A stretch of 64,000 nucleotides of DNA from Scytonema sp045865695 (GTDB lineage: Bacteria > Cyanobacteriota > Cyanobacteriia > Cyanobacteriales > Nostocaceae), in contig NZ_BAACAP010000214.1 in the NCBI RefSeq assembly GCF_045865695.1, forward strand, positions 21,068 through 85,067, written 5' to 3'. The notes beneath the pieces were generated by a model. It was not told where the DNA came from. It did not search any database and saw only the letters and a program-made list of their open reading frames with translations. This document shows positions 26,112 to 34,708 of the stretch, piece by piece (position 1 is the first letter of the stretch; the number at the start of each line of letters is the position of its first letter). Position numbers and translations under genes: made by a program.

Positions 26112-26293
26112 TTTTATCAAGAAAGGCTTCGGGCAGGAGGCAGGAGGCATTTATGGAATACTGGCTCCCGCCCTCAGAGAGTGAGCGAATGTTCAAGGGT
26201 TTAAGACCCCACGCTCACTTCGTTCAGTGACTCCCGTGAATGAGGAGTGATGAACATCTGATGAATTACTGACTCTGATACAATAGGTCTTCA

Positions 26294-26845
26294 CTATACA
26301 GATTTTGAGAACTGCCGCAAGCGAAAGCGACGCAACATTTCACCTCCCACTGCTACAATTAAAACACCTATTATAATTATTACTACACTATGTAAATTTG
26401 GTTTGAACCCACCCAATGCCACAAGTAGGGTTGTAGCAGCTGCTGGGGGATGGGAAGCATTAAGCAGCAAACCAGCCAACATATTCAACATCCCAGCTAA
26501 AACTGCTGCCCACACACGCACTGGCGCTAGTTGTGCGGTTCCTAGCACACTAGGAGCGTTATCGGCACCTAGCAATTTTACTGCTAACAACCCCGCACCC
26601 AACCCCAATAAATGTCCGACAACAACGTTGTAAAATTTGGCACTTGGCTGCTCTGGCTGTTCTGCTTGGAGAAATGCTGTGGGTCCGAGACTGGGAAAAA
26701 TCAAGGGTTGATGTGACGCTAGTCCTAGCAATCCCACTAACAGCATTAGTCCACCGGAAGCAAGGGGTGCCCAAATATAATCGGGAACTGGATTTGGTCG
26801 GGTTGATGAAGTGCTACTTTGAGGACTGTGCTGTTGTTTATTCAT
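26294..26845 (-). CDS. HPP-family membrane protein, putative nitrite transporter
   Basis: 183 residues: a polar, Ser/Pro-rich N-terminal tail of about 20 residues followed by four or five membrane helices. FPSLGPTAFLQAEQPEQPSA and ASHPPAAATTLLVALGG are the family signatures (the H-P-P motif names the family). Homologues in chloroplasts and cyanobacteria have nitrite-transport activity. Here it is the third gene after a nitrate-reductase-like molybdoenzyme and a small helical protein, which makes a nitrite or nitrate role plausible. It starts nine bases after the upstream stop. Confidence 0.82.
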   Translation of the reverse strand: MNKQQHSPQSSTSSTRPNPVPDYIWAPLASGGLMLLVGLLGLASHQPLIFPSLGPTAFLQAEQPEQPSAKFYNVVVGHLLGLGAGLLAVKLLGADNAPSVLGTAQLAPVRVWAAVLAGMLNMLAGLLLNASHPPAAATTLLVALGGFKPNLHSVVIIIIGVLIVAVGGEMLRRFRLRQFSKSV

Positions 26846-26854
26846 GGTATGAAC

Positions 26855-27310
26855 TTACGCTACAACTAACGCTTGTGGTGCAGCTTGCTGAATACGACTC
26901 ATTAACCAAGCAATTTGCCGCTTGGTTTGACCGTTACACTTCTCACAAACTGCTTCTAATTCTTTGTCGCGTAATGCCCTTGCCGCTTGCAGCAGCACTA
27001 TCCAGCACAGTTGCACCTCGTTTGCCATCAACCAGAGGTCGTGTAAATCTCGTAGGAGGGCAAGGCTACCTGTACGAGGTTCCTTAAATAAGGCTTGGGT
27101 AAGACGTTCGGGTTCGTCGCTTTTCTCTTCTGCATAGCGATCGATGAGTGGTTTGAGTGCCTCAATGTTGACACGCGATCGCTCTGCCAGAAATTCGCAG
27201 ATTTGGGTGATATCAGGTTCATCACCATGATGTGAAGCAACTGTCATCAATGCACGATTCAGTTGTTCCTCACTGTGATGAACTAATGCCAAATAATTTC
27301 CAACGTGCAT
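26855..27310 (-). CDS. Unknown helical protein between molybdoenzyme and HPP genes
   Basis: 151 residues, all-helical in appearance. LALVHHSEEQLNRALMTVAS, HGDEPDITQICEFLAERS and LLRDLHDLWLMANEVQLCWI suggest a four-helix bundle with His and Glu residues that could bind metal (ferritin- or hemerythrin-like), but I cannot assign a family. The C-terminal part has a C-x-x-C pair (VCEKCNGQTKRQ). Its ATG follows the molybdoenzyme stop with no gap, so translation is coupled. The context suggests an accessory or electron-transfer role for that enzyme. Confidence 0.6.
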   Translation of the reverse strand: MHVGNYLALVHHSEEQLNRALMTVASHHGDEPDITQICEFLAERSRVNIEALKPLIDRYAEEKSDEPERLTQALFKEPRTGSLALLRDLHDLWLMANEVQLCWIVLLQAARALRDKELEAVCEKCNGQTKRQIAWLMSRIQQAAPQALVVA

Positions 27311-29608
27311 TTAACCCTCCACTTTCCGAATGCGAACAGCTGCGTATTTAAAGTGGGGTTGTTTGCTCACGGGGTCCCACTCAGTAATAGTTAATTCATT
27401 TGCCGCACGAGTACGTCCAGGGTCATCCCAATTACCGTAGTGAAAGGGAATGAATAGCGTTCCCGGTATAATATCGCCAATCTTTGCAGGTTCTACCACC
27501 TTGCCCCGACGCGACACGACCTGTATCAAATCCCCATCAGCAATACCGTACTTTGCTGCATCCTCCTCGGAAATCTGTACAAATGCATCAGGAGCCGCAT
27601 TGTATAAATTCTTCGCTCGACCCGTTTTTGTGCGCGTGTGAAAGTGATATACTAACCGTCCGGTGGTCAGCCAGAAAGGATATTCATCATCCGGTTGCTC
27701 GTGCGGTGGTCGGTAATCGGCTGGTTTGATTAAAGCGCGCCCCTTGGGGTCATTTGCTCGATATTCTTGTTCCGAAACAGATGCACCTGTATCAAAATCT
27801 TGTCCGTAGGATTCGCAGTAATCAGCAGCAGTAGCGAAGATGTTGTCGGTATAAAGGTTATTCACCCCATTAGGAAATTTTTCGTTGCAGGGCCATTGGA
27901 TGCCAGAACCACCCGTAAGTTTGGCATAACTCAGACCTGTATAATCGCAAGGACGACCGCGAGTGCATTCCTTCCACGCTTCAAACGCACCTTCTGGGTC
28001 ACTCCATTTAATTAAAGGTGCGCCATCCTTGTCGCGAAAGTTCATACGGCGAGCGTAGTCAAGGAAGATATCGAAATCAGAACGCGCTTCGCCAGGGGGT
28101 TCGACTGCTTTATGCGAAATATGTACCGTGCGTCCGGCGTTGGTAAAGCATCCAGTTTTCTCACCCCAAATCGCCGCAGGTAACACCACATCAGCAAACT
28201 CGGTGGTTTCTGTTAAAAAGGCGTCCTGAACAATCACAAACAAGTCATCCTTCCTCAGAATACTGCGAATCCGGGAGAGGTCTGGCATCGAAACAGCCGG
28301 GTTCGTAGCGCTAATCCACAGCAGCTTAATTGAACCCTGTTCGCAATAACGGAAAATCTGCATTGCATGGGTGGGTGGACTCCAATGGGGGATGATATCA
28401 ACATCAACATTCCACAAACGCGCTAATTCGGCAACATGGTTGGGATTCCCCCAGTTACGGAAACCAGGTAAGTCACCATCAGCACCACATTCACGGGTAT
28501 TCTGCGCCGTTGGCTGTCCATTCATTTGCAGGATTCCGCAGCCCTCTATACCAATCAAACCCCGAATGATATGAAGATTGTTCACTTGCACGGCTGCGGC
28601 TGTCGCTTGCATTGATTGATACACGCCTTGCAATACGGTAGATACCAGCGTTTTTGCGGTTCCCAGAATGTCTGCTGCTGCCCGTAACTGCTGTGCAGGT
28701 ACTTTGGCGACTTGTTCCACCCGTTCTGGAGTCCAGCAAGAAACTGTCTCTTTCAGTTTGAGAAAGCCAACTGTGTGCTTGTCGATGAACTCGCTGTTGA
28801 TGTGTCCGGCTTCAATAATTAGGTTGAGCAAACCATTCATCACCGGGACATTCGTGCCAACTTGCGGTGCTAAATGAACATCTGCCTCTTTTGCCGTAAA
28901 GGTGCGACGGGGGTCAATGACAACCAGCTTGGGGGGATTCGGACCCTTTCGCCTGTCTAGAATCCGCATCCACATAACAGTTTGCTGCGAAGCGATATTA
29001 TGTCCAACGTGGAGAATTGCCTCTGTGGTATCAATATCGTGGTATCCGCCAACTTGCCCGTCACAACCGAAGGACTCCTTCAGCGCTGCGGCTGCGGTTG
29101 CTGTACAAAGACGGGTATTGCCGTCCATGTGAGGTGTACCGAGTCCGGCTTTACCGATGATGCCGAGGGTGTAATATTCCTCGATGAACAGTTGCCCAGT
29201 AGTGTAGAAGCCGATCGCTTGACTTGTATGCTGGTCAATAATCTCTTTGGAACGCTGCACAATCAAACCCATTGCTTCGTCCCAACTTGCACGCTCAAGC
29301 TTGCCATTGCGACGAATGAGCGGATGAGTGAGGCGGTCTGGGCTGTTGTTTGCTTCCCATCCATGCAGCCCCTTGGGACCAAGCCGTCCCCAGTTTACTG
29401 CATCCACTGTGCGACCCCGCACACCAACGATGCGACCATCTTTGACACCGATATCCATACCGCAGCCATTGGAGCAGAGGACACAGGCAGATTGTACCCA
29501 AGAGTCTGGTTCTTCTAGAGTGCGCTCGTCAACTCGTTCAAACCAGCGATCGAGGTATGGGGTGCGATCGCCCCAAATGTCAGCAATACTATCACGGCTC
29601 TGGTGCAT
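27311..29608 (-). CDS. Molybdopterin-guanine-dinucleotide oxidoreductase, NasA/NapA-like
   Basis: 765 residues of the DMSO-reductase superfamily. An N-terminal iron-sulfur domain has C42, C45 and C49 (CVLCSNGC), but the place of the fourth cysteine is G77 in R-L-G-P-K-G; in NapA/NarB this is L-C-P-K-G. C168 in GNTRLCTATAAA aligns with the molybdenum-ligating Cys of NasA/NapA and formate dehydrogenase. VVIDPRRTFTAKEADVHLAP and the C-terminal LTTGRLVYHFHTRTKTGRAK with WDDPGRTRAANELTITEWDP are the cofactor-binding regions. It has no Tat signal and is cytosolic. Nitrate reduction is the likely but unproven reaction, supported by the HPP gene downstream. Confidence 0.87.
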   Translation of the reverse strand: MHQSRDSIADIWGDRTPYLDRWFERVDERTLEEPDSWVQSACVLCSNGCGMDIGVKDGRIVGVRGRTVDAVNWGRLGPKGLHGWEANNSPDRLTHPLIRRNGKLERASWDEAMGLIVQRSKEIIDQHTSQAIGFYTTGQLFIEEYYTLGIIGKAGLGTPHMDGNTRLCTATAAAALKESFGCDGQVGGYHDIDTTEAILHVGHNIASQQTVMWMRILDRRKGPNPPKLVVIDPRRTFTAKEADVHLAPQVGTNVPVMNGLLNLIIEAGHINSEFIDKHTVGFLKLKETVSCWTPERVEQVAKVPAQQLRAAADILGTAKTLVSTVLQGVYQSMQATAAAVQVNNLHIIRGLIGIEGCGILQMNGQPTAQNTRECGADGDLPGFRNWGNPNHVAELARLWNVDVDIIPHWSPPTHAMQIFRYCEQGSIKLLWISATNPAVSMPDLSRIRSILRKDDLFVIVQDAFLTETTEFADVVLPAAIWGEKTGCFTNAGRTVHISHKAVEPPGEARSDFDIFLDYARRMNFRDKDGAPLIKWSDPEGAFEAWKECTRGRPCDYTGLSYAKLTGGSGIQWPCNEKFPNGVNNLYTDNIFATAADYCESYGQDFDTGASVSEQEYRANDPKGRALIKPADYRPPHEQPDDEYPFWLTTGRLVYHFHTRTKTGRAKNLYNAAPDAFVQISEEDAAKYGIADGDLIQVVSRRGKVVEPAKIGDIIPGTLFIPFHYGNWDDPGRTRAANELTITEWDPVSKQPHFKYAAVRIRKVEG

Positions 29609-29956
29609 GATGAATTTCTAATTTCAAAGAAGTAAAAAGTACGTCTTTTAACCAGCATAAAAATTTTACCAATAGCTACATTTTCTCTTTAATTAAACAA
29701 CAAAAACTTTTGATTAAGCTAAGTCAGAATTATTACAAAAATAATTTTGTAGCTAGTAAATTGCTGAATATCAAAACTTTAAATTGTTTTGTTTGTCTAG
29801 CTTTTCTGCCTCAAGATAGAAAAGATATTAATTTATTATGCGATCGCGAATACAAATAGTCTCTATATGAGCGGTTCGAGAGCGATCGCCAGTATTCTGC
29901 GTTTGTAATGAGTCAGAAACGTCGTACTAATTTGACTGCGTAAACTGGAACTATAA
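29609..29956. other. Intergenic, AT-rich, promoter side of the molybdoenzyme operon
   Basis: 348 bases between the archease gene end and the molybdoenzyme start, both on the minus strand. Low GC, two HIP1-like GCGATCGC sites near 29840-29890, and no reading frame with coding character. The molybdoenzyme promoter must lie in 29620-29800, but no specific box was assigned. Confidence 0.6.
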
Positions 29957-30388
29957 TTAAATATCTAAAATGACCATAGCAGTCCAGCCATCATTGGTTT
30001 TTTCCAATTGAAAACGGTGCAATGTGACTGCTTTGACATCCACTCGCTGTTCGTGGCGATCGCGATCTAGTGTTTCTCCCTGAGTTATTGCAGTTAAATG
30101 GTGCTTGCCATCTTTCTCTTCAAATTCAATTTGCTGTGTCCGCAACAGCAGTAGTTCACTGTCTTTGTAGTAGACAAATTCTTGAAGAAAATTAAATAAC
30201 AGAAGATCTAATTCGTCATCTTCTAAGCGAAAAGTTCGTGTTTCTTTTAGTTCTATTGATTCTAAATTTTCAATCATAGTATTAATTGTTGCATCACCTG
30301 CTGCTTTAAAAAGCTCCTGTAAATCTTTTCCCCAAGCAAGAAAGGCAATATCAGCAGTGGCAACATCTTCAAGGAATTCATAAGGCAT
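29957..30388 (-). CDS. Archease-family RtcB activator
   Basis: 143 residues with the archease fold pattern: MPYEFLEDVATADIAFLAWG at the N-terminus (archeases usually have E-H-T-A-D there), then DLQELFKAAGDATINTMIEN, a central DELDLLLFNFLQEFVYYKDS strand-helix, and a C-terminus ending in an acidic D-I, which in relatives contributes to a metal site. Archease speeds guanylylation of RtcB and allows several turnovers. It is the third gene of an operon with rtcB and a COG0523 GTPase, 61 bases downstream of the latter. The unusual N-terminal T-A-D context means metal ligation may differ. Confidence 0.85.
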   Translation of the reverse strand: MPYEFLEDVATADIAFLAWGKDLQELFKAAGDATINTMIENLESIELKETRTFRLEDDELDLLLFNFLQEFVYYKDSELLLLRTQQIEFEEKDGKHHLTAITQGETLDRDRHEQRVDVKAVTLHRFQLEKTNDGWTAMVILDI

Positions 30389-30449
30389 AAAATAAATATA
30401 TCTCCATTCAAAACAGGTTATTCAGGAGCAAACAAAATGGTGCATACAT

Positions 30450-31334
30450 CTACTGCTCGCATATTTTCAAGCGCTCGATAATTTCCAATTTTCTTTCCTT
30501 CACCTGTTTACCAATAAAGACTAACTCTGTTGCTTCTTGTTCAAATGATTCTAAATCCCATCGTCCAGCAACAAAATTAAATAAATAAATACCGTCTGAA
30601 AAACGGACAAATCCTTTGGCTCTGTAAACATTTGTTTCCAGGCTATCCGCGAACTCCTCAAAACATGGACGACTGATAATAGCAGGAGTTTTGTAAATAA
30701 AAGATTCAAACTCTGGTTGATGAACGTGATGTGGTGGCGCTTGTACGCGATTGCGATCGATACCAAAAAGTAGATCTAAATCTACCTTTCCCCGATAGCT
30801 ACGCAAAATCGAGGTAGTTTCATTAATAGAATGTAACTTGTCCTCTACAACCTCTAACTCTTTTTCTGAAATCAAATCAATCTTGTTGAGAAGAATAATA
30901 TCTGCAGCCTCTATTTGTATCTGGGTTGTGTGACCAACAAAAGGATATTTCACCAATGAATCGGCATCAATAACAGTGACAACTCCATCCAAGCGCACTT
31001 TTGGTAAACTCTCTTGAATATCAAAAACCAGTGCATCCGGTTCTGCCACTCCTGTTGTTTCCACTATAATATGTTCGGGGTCAACAGAATCAATGATTTC
31101 ATCCATAGCAGCTTCAAACTCACCCAGCAAAGAACAGCATACACAACCGCCACCCAAGTCTGCCATTTGAACATTTTTGCCTTGAATGATTTTGGCATCA
31201 ATAGCTATTTCACCAAACTCATTCATGAGAATTGCAATTTTTTTAGGTACTGTTTCCAGAATATGACGTAACAGTGTTGTTTTCCCACTTCCAAGTGGTC
31301 CTGTGATAACTGTAAGTGGTGTGCGAATTTGCAT
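30450..31334 (-). CDS. COG0523 (CobW/ZNG-type) GTP-dependent metallochaperone
   Basis: 294 residues from the ATG at 31334 (AAGGGA seven bases upstream; a longer start at 31358 would lie inside rtcB). The GTPase P-loop GPLGSGKT spans residues 12-19. C64, C66 and C67 form the diagnostic metal-binding C-x-C-C motif (GGGCVCCSLL). VETTGVAEP is the Walker B-like region and ILLNKIDL the NKxD-type guanine specificity motif. The C-terminal CobW_C domain follows. These proteins deliver Zn, Co or other divalent ions to client metalloenzymes. The gene begins four bases after rtcB ends and precedes archease, so RtcB, which needs Mn, is the obvious candidate client; this is inference. Confidence 0.88.
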   Translation of the reverse strand: MQIRTPLTVITGPLGSGKTTLLRHILETVPKKIAILMNEFGEIAIDAKIIQGKNVQMADLGGGCVCCSLLGEFEAAMDEIIDSVDPEHIIVETTGVAEPDALVFDIQESLPKVRLDGVVTVIDADSLVKYPFVGHTTQIQIEAADIILLNKIDLISEKELEVVEDKLHSINETTSILRSYRGKVDLDLLFGIDRNRVQAPPHHVHQPEFESFIYKTPAIISRPCFEEFADSLETNVYRAKGFVRFSDGIYLFNFVAGRWDLESFEQEATELVFIGKQVKERKLEIIERLKICEQ

Positions 31335-31338
31335 ATTT

Positions 31339-32799
31339 TTATCCCTTAATATTCCCAATGGGAGTTAAACGTACCGCCCGCTTGCTAATTCCGGCTAACG
31401 AAGCCGCTTCAATCACATCATCAATATCTTTGTAAGCAGCACCTGCTTCTTCAGCTAGCCCTGCATAGGAGGTACTTCTCACATAAATACCCCGCTTTTG
31501 CATATCTTTTTGTAGTTGTTCTCCACGATAAGTTTTTCTGGCTTTTGCCCGACTCATTGTGCGTCCGCTTCCATGAGCAGTACTGAAGAAAGTTTTCTCT
31601 CCACTGGGTACTCCTACTAGTAGATAAGAGCCAGTTTCCATACTGCCACCAATAATGACTGGCTGACCGATATCTTTATACTTTTCAGGAACATCTTGCA
31701 TACCGGGACCAAAAGCACGAGTGGCTCCTTTACGATGTACGAGGAGCGATCGCTCTTTCCCATCAACGATATGGCGCTCTAATTTAGCAGTATTGTGGGC
31801 AACATCATAAACCATATGCATACCCATTTCTTCTGGCGAGTTACCAAGAACTTCCGAAAAGACTTCTCGAATGCGGTGCAGAATGACTTGACGGTTGGCA
31901 AAAGACATATTAATTCCGCATTTCATTGCTGAAAAATAAGCTTGACCTTCAGGAGAATGAAAAGGCGCACAAGCTAATTCTCTGTCTAAAATTTTGATAC
32001 CGTACTTGCTCTCCATCACTTTAAGAAAGACTTGCAGGTAGTCGGTAGCAACTTGATGACCAAATCCGCGACTCCCACAATGGAACATGACTACCACTTG
32101 ATTGGGAATAGTAATTCCCATACGTGCAGCTAATTCCTTATCAAAAATGTGTTCTGGTCGAGCGACTTGAATTTCCAAATAATGATTGCCAGAACCCAAA
32201 GTGCCAATTTGATTGAAACCTCGGTCAATTGCTTTTTCACTGATTTTGGAAGAATCAGCACCTTTTAAACATCCTTGCTCTTCCATCAGTTCTAAATCCT
32301 CTTCCCATCCGTAGCCATTGCGAACGCACCACTCTGCGCCTTGCTCAACGACTTCACGAAATTCATTACGTGAGAGTTTGACAAAGCCAGTGCTTCCTAC
32401 TCCTGCGGGAACTTTTTGATAAAGCTTATCTACCAGCTTTTTGATATCATGTTTCACTTCATCGTAGGTCAAGTTTGTGGTCATTAAGCGCATCCCGCAA
32501 TTGATATCAAAACCGATACCGCCAGGAGAAATTACACCCCCTTCTTCTATATCCATCGCCGCCACGCCACCAATGGGAAAACCATAGCCAAAGTGTCCGT
32601 CAGGCATACATAAAGCGTACTTGGTCACTCCAGGAAGTGTTGCTACATTGGTAACTTGGTCGTAAACGGCTTCATCCAAGTCCTGAATTAACTTTTCTGT
32701 TGCATAAATTCGAGCAGGAACCCGCATCCCTTCTTTATAGGAAACGGGAATTTCCCAGATTGTGTCAGAAATTTTGTTTAAAAATTCTTTGATAGCCAT
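31339..32799 (-). CDS. rtcB: RtcB-type RNA-splicing ligase (3'-phosphate/5'-OH ligase)
   Basis: 486 residues from the ATG at 32799; the frame is open to 32844, but the extra residues do not resemble the family. Hallmarks: GVISPGGIGFDINCGMRL with the metal-binding Asp and Cys, the HCGSRGFGHQ segment, YDVAHNTAK, HRKGATRAFGPG and FFSTAHGSGRTMSRAKARK, which holds the guanylylated histidine. RtcB joins 2',3'-cyclic or 3'-phosphate ends to 5'-OH RNA using GTP and Mn2+, repairing cleaved tRNAs or rRNAs. First gene of an operon with a metallochaperone and archease. Nothing is visible to suggest an RtcR-type sigma-54 regulator nearby. Confidence 0.95.
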   Translation of the reverse strand: MAIKEFLNKISDTIWEIPVSYKEGMRVPARIYATEKLIQDLDEAVYDQVTNVATLPGVTKYALCMPDGHFGYGFPIGGVAAMDIEEGGVISPGGIGFDINCGMRLMTTNLTYDEVKHDIKKLVDKLYQKVPAGVGSTGFVKLSRNEFREVVEQGAEWCVRNGYGWEEDLELMEEQGCLKGADSSKISEKAIDRGFNQIGTLGSGNHYLEIQVARPEHIFDKELAARMGITIPNQVVVMFHCGSRGFGHQVATDYLQVFLKVMESKYGIKILDRELACAPFHSPEGQAYFSAMKCGINMSFANRQVILHRIREVFSEVLGNSPEEMGMHMVYDVAHNTAKLERHIVDGKERSLLVHRKGATRAFGPGMQDVPEKYKDIGQPVIIGGSMETGSYLLVGVPSGEKTFFSTAHGSGRTMSRAKARKTYRGEQLQKDMQKRGIYVRSTSYAGLAEEAGAAYKDIDDVIEAASLAGISKRAVRLTPIGNIKG

Positions 32800-33298
32800 C
32801 TTTACTGTATATCTTTTTCTATTTGCAAAAATATCCATATACAATAGAAGCCCTTGCTCTGTTACAACCTCTTCCTAAAGAAGCGTCTTGCTTTTCTAGT
32901 GTATGATTTAGTTTTATGAGTTTGATGATGTAGGTGATTTAAATAATAAAGATAGAAATATTCATAAATATAACGGTTTTCAATTGGGTGCAATGGATAA
33001 AAAAGTTATGGAACCGCAGCCCGTAGCAGACGAACGCGGACAAATCTGTACTTCTTTCAAGTGAGAACCGCTATATCTAACAGAGTCTTTTCAAGCATTA
33101 GTTTGTATATGGGAATTCATCGCAGTAATTTTACTTAAACAATTTCACTGAACTAGTATTACAGGAAGGATAATTCTCAATCTTATGTCTATAGATATAT
33201 TGCATTTTATTGAAAATCGGTATCTCTCTCCTTGCCAAATACTAGAGCGAGGTTAATATAGCAATCATCCAGTTGTAAAAGTTACTCCAAAAACACTT
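32800..33298. other. Divergent intergenic region with an inverted repeat
   Basis: About 500 bases between rtcB (minus) and the next plus-strand gene. Near 32968 the sequence ATATAACGGTTTTCA and near 33062 TGAGAACCGCTATAT form the arms of a large imperfect inverted repeat (13 of 15 pair), a dispersed cyanobacterial element. Otherwise AT-rich; both promoters must lie here. No gene seen. Confidence 0.6.
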
Positions 33299-34303
33299 AT
33301 GACAGTGACTGTTGATACTCAACGTACAGGGCGCTTTATCCATTGGTGGCCTTACGTTGCTCTCGGTGCTTCTACACTCGTATTTTTATCTTTGATTATT
33401 GCTCCATCTTTTAAGCAAACCCTTGTGAATAAGGAGGTGCAAGTTAAAGAAGAGGAGCCTTTTAAAATCCAATCACTACAATTGAAACCTCAGCTAATAG
33501 GTGCATTGCGAGTTGATGTAAATGCGATCGTACCCGATAACAGATGGGTCACATACGAAATTCAGCTTTTAGACAAACAAGGTAAGGTTTTGGCTTCTGG
33601 AATTAAAGAAGCGTGGAAGGAATCAGGCGTTTGGTCTGAAGAAGGAGAAACAGGAACTTGGTCTGAAGAAGATTTGACAGCTGGTTTAGACGTTCGAGCA
33701 AAGAAAAACGAAGAAGTTACCCTTGCTCTAGCAGTATTAGGCTACGGAGAAACTAGTGGGAAAGAACTAGCTGAAGCCGTACCGTTTACAATGACTGTCG
33801 AAAATGGAGTCATAGATACACGTCCTCTTTGGGGAGGGATATTTTCGTCTACTTTCTTCTCTGTTATGGCATTGTTCGCCACTCGCCGCATTGGTAAAAA
33901 AGCTATTTCCGCAAAAATTAATGACAGCGATCCAAATGGTCGAGAAACAGTTGGTGGCGCAAATCGCCTCGTGCGGGTTAATGTAGATATCCAATCTGAC
34001 GAAACATCTCCGCCGGAACTAGAAGTTTACTTATCCATTAAGGATGCTTATGGAGAACAAATTTATGCTAATTCTTTTCCCGTAAAACTCTCCTTTACAA
34101 AAGAGAAAGGAAGAATTACAAAGGTGACAGGAAACTTAGAGAAGTTTTTCATACTCCAACAACGTGCTTCCTACGGTTTTCACGTAGAAGTTTTACCTGA
34201 TGAACCAGTCGATCGGACATCACTGATTGTTCGAGACGGCGTTCGTACTTTAAAACCAGTAGAGGCGATACGTATACAGTGTCCAGTGACCAGTGACCAG
34301 TAA
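33299..34303 (+). CDS. Membrane protein of unknown function, first gene of SpeE-like/DUF4178 cassette
   Basis: 334 residues. A basic N-terminus leads into a membrane helix (WPYVALGASTLVFLSLIIAP). An extracytoplasmic beta-rich domain (about 45-175) has Val/Glu-rich strands. A second helix (GGIFSSTFFSVMALF) is at about 180-195, followed by an R-R-x-G-K-K stop-transfer and a cytosolic beta-rich domain (about 215-325). The last codons (C-P-V-T-S-D-Q) are encoded by the CCAGTGA tandem repeat that surrounds the stop, so the C-terminus has been shaped by repeat invasion. No family recognised. The order and same strand suggest one operon with the three genes that follow. Confidence 0.7.
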   Translation: MTVTVDTQRTGRFIHWWPYVALGASTLVFLSLIIAPSFKQTLVNKEVQVKEEEPFKIQSLQLKPQLIGALRVDVNAIVPDNRWVTYEIQLLDKQGKVLASGIKEAWKESGVWSEEGETGTWSEEDLTAGLDVRAKKNEEVTLALAVLGYGETSGKELAEAVPFTMTVENGVIDTRPLWGGIFSSTFFSVMALFATRRIGKKAISAKINDSDPNGRETVGGANRLVRVNVDIQSDETSPPELEVYLSIKDAYGEQIYANSFPVKLSFTKEKGRITKVTGNLEKFFILQQRASYGFHVEVLPDEPVDRTSLIVRDGVRTLKPVEAIRIQCPVTSDQ

Positions 34304-34351
34304 CCAGTTACCAGTTACCAGTGACCAGTTACCACCTGACCAGTGACCAGG
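34280..34351 (+). repeat. CCAGTGA/CCAGTTA short tandem repeat over a stop codon
   Basis: Seven to nine imperfect heptamers of CCAGTGA, CCAGTTA or CCAGTAA. The first copies encode the C-terminus of the upstream protein and supply its TAA. The reverse-complement unit recurs at 55026. Confidence 0.85.
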
Positions 34352-34378
34352 GGATAAGGGAGAATCGCTTATACTTCA

Positions 34379-34416
34379 ATGCCCAATGCCCCATGCCCCA
34401 TGCCCCATGCCCAATC
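34379..34416 (+). repeat. CCCCATG short tandem repeat
   Basis: Four to five heptamers of GCCCCAT/CCCCATG lie just before the 78-residue gene; an upstream in-frame ATG inside the repeat would give a spurious longer N-terminus. The same unit type occurs inside the coding sequence of the ABC exporter near 37823. Confidence 0.85.
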
Positions 34417-34426
34417 CCCAAAACTT

Positions 34427-34663
34427 ATGTTTGCAAAAATTTTTGCCGGAATAGCAGTCCTACTCGCCCTCATGTCCATAATCGATAGCTACAGTCAAAA
34501 GTCAGCTTTTGTACTGCGCGAAGAAAAACAAGAAAACTATGCACCCCGATATGAGACTCAATTATCGGGTTCCTACAACAGTAGCGGAGTTTGGATCTAT
34601 ACCTCTACAACTCGAAGTTATTATGGCGACTTTCAAGGTGGAGGTCCTGGTAGTGGAAAGTAA
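34427..34663 (+). CDS. Small exported or membrane-anchored protein of unknown function
   Basis: 78 residues from the ATG at 34427, just after the repeat-derived region. One N-terminal helix (IFAGIAVLLALMSIIDSYS) is followed by a short polar domain rich in Tyr, Ser and Gly (RYETQLSGSYNSSG, TTRSYYGDFQGGGPGSG). The aromatic/glycine tail could interact with a partner. No family recognised. It lies 45 bases before the SpeE-like gene; a small protein at this place suggests a dedicated partner of the membrane-fused enzyme. Confidence 0.6.
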   Translation: MFAKIFAGIAVLLALMSIIDSYSQKSAFVLREEKQENYAPRYETQLSGSYNSSGVWIYTSTTRSYYGDFQGGGPGSGK

Positions 34664-34708
34664 AAACATTTCCACACTCATGGTTCAACAATCAATGGTT
34701 AACAATAT

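Noticed and set aside
26644..27087. 147-codon plus-strand frame opposite the HPP and helical-protein genes
   Set aside because: It spans two convincing minus-strand genes and the gap between them, with no family features.
31335..31358. Upstream start for the COG0523 GTPase
   Set aside because: It would place the start inside rtcB and sacrifice the AAGGGA ribosome-binding site that fits the ATG at 31334.
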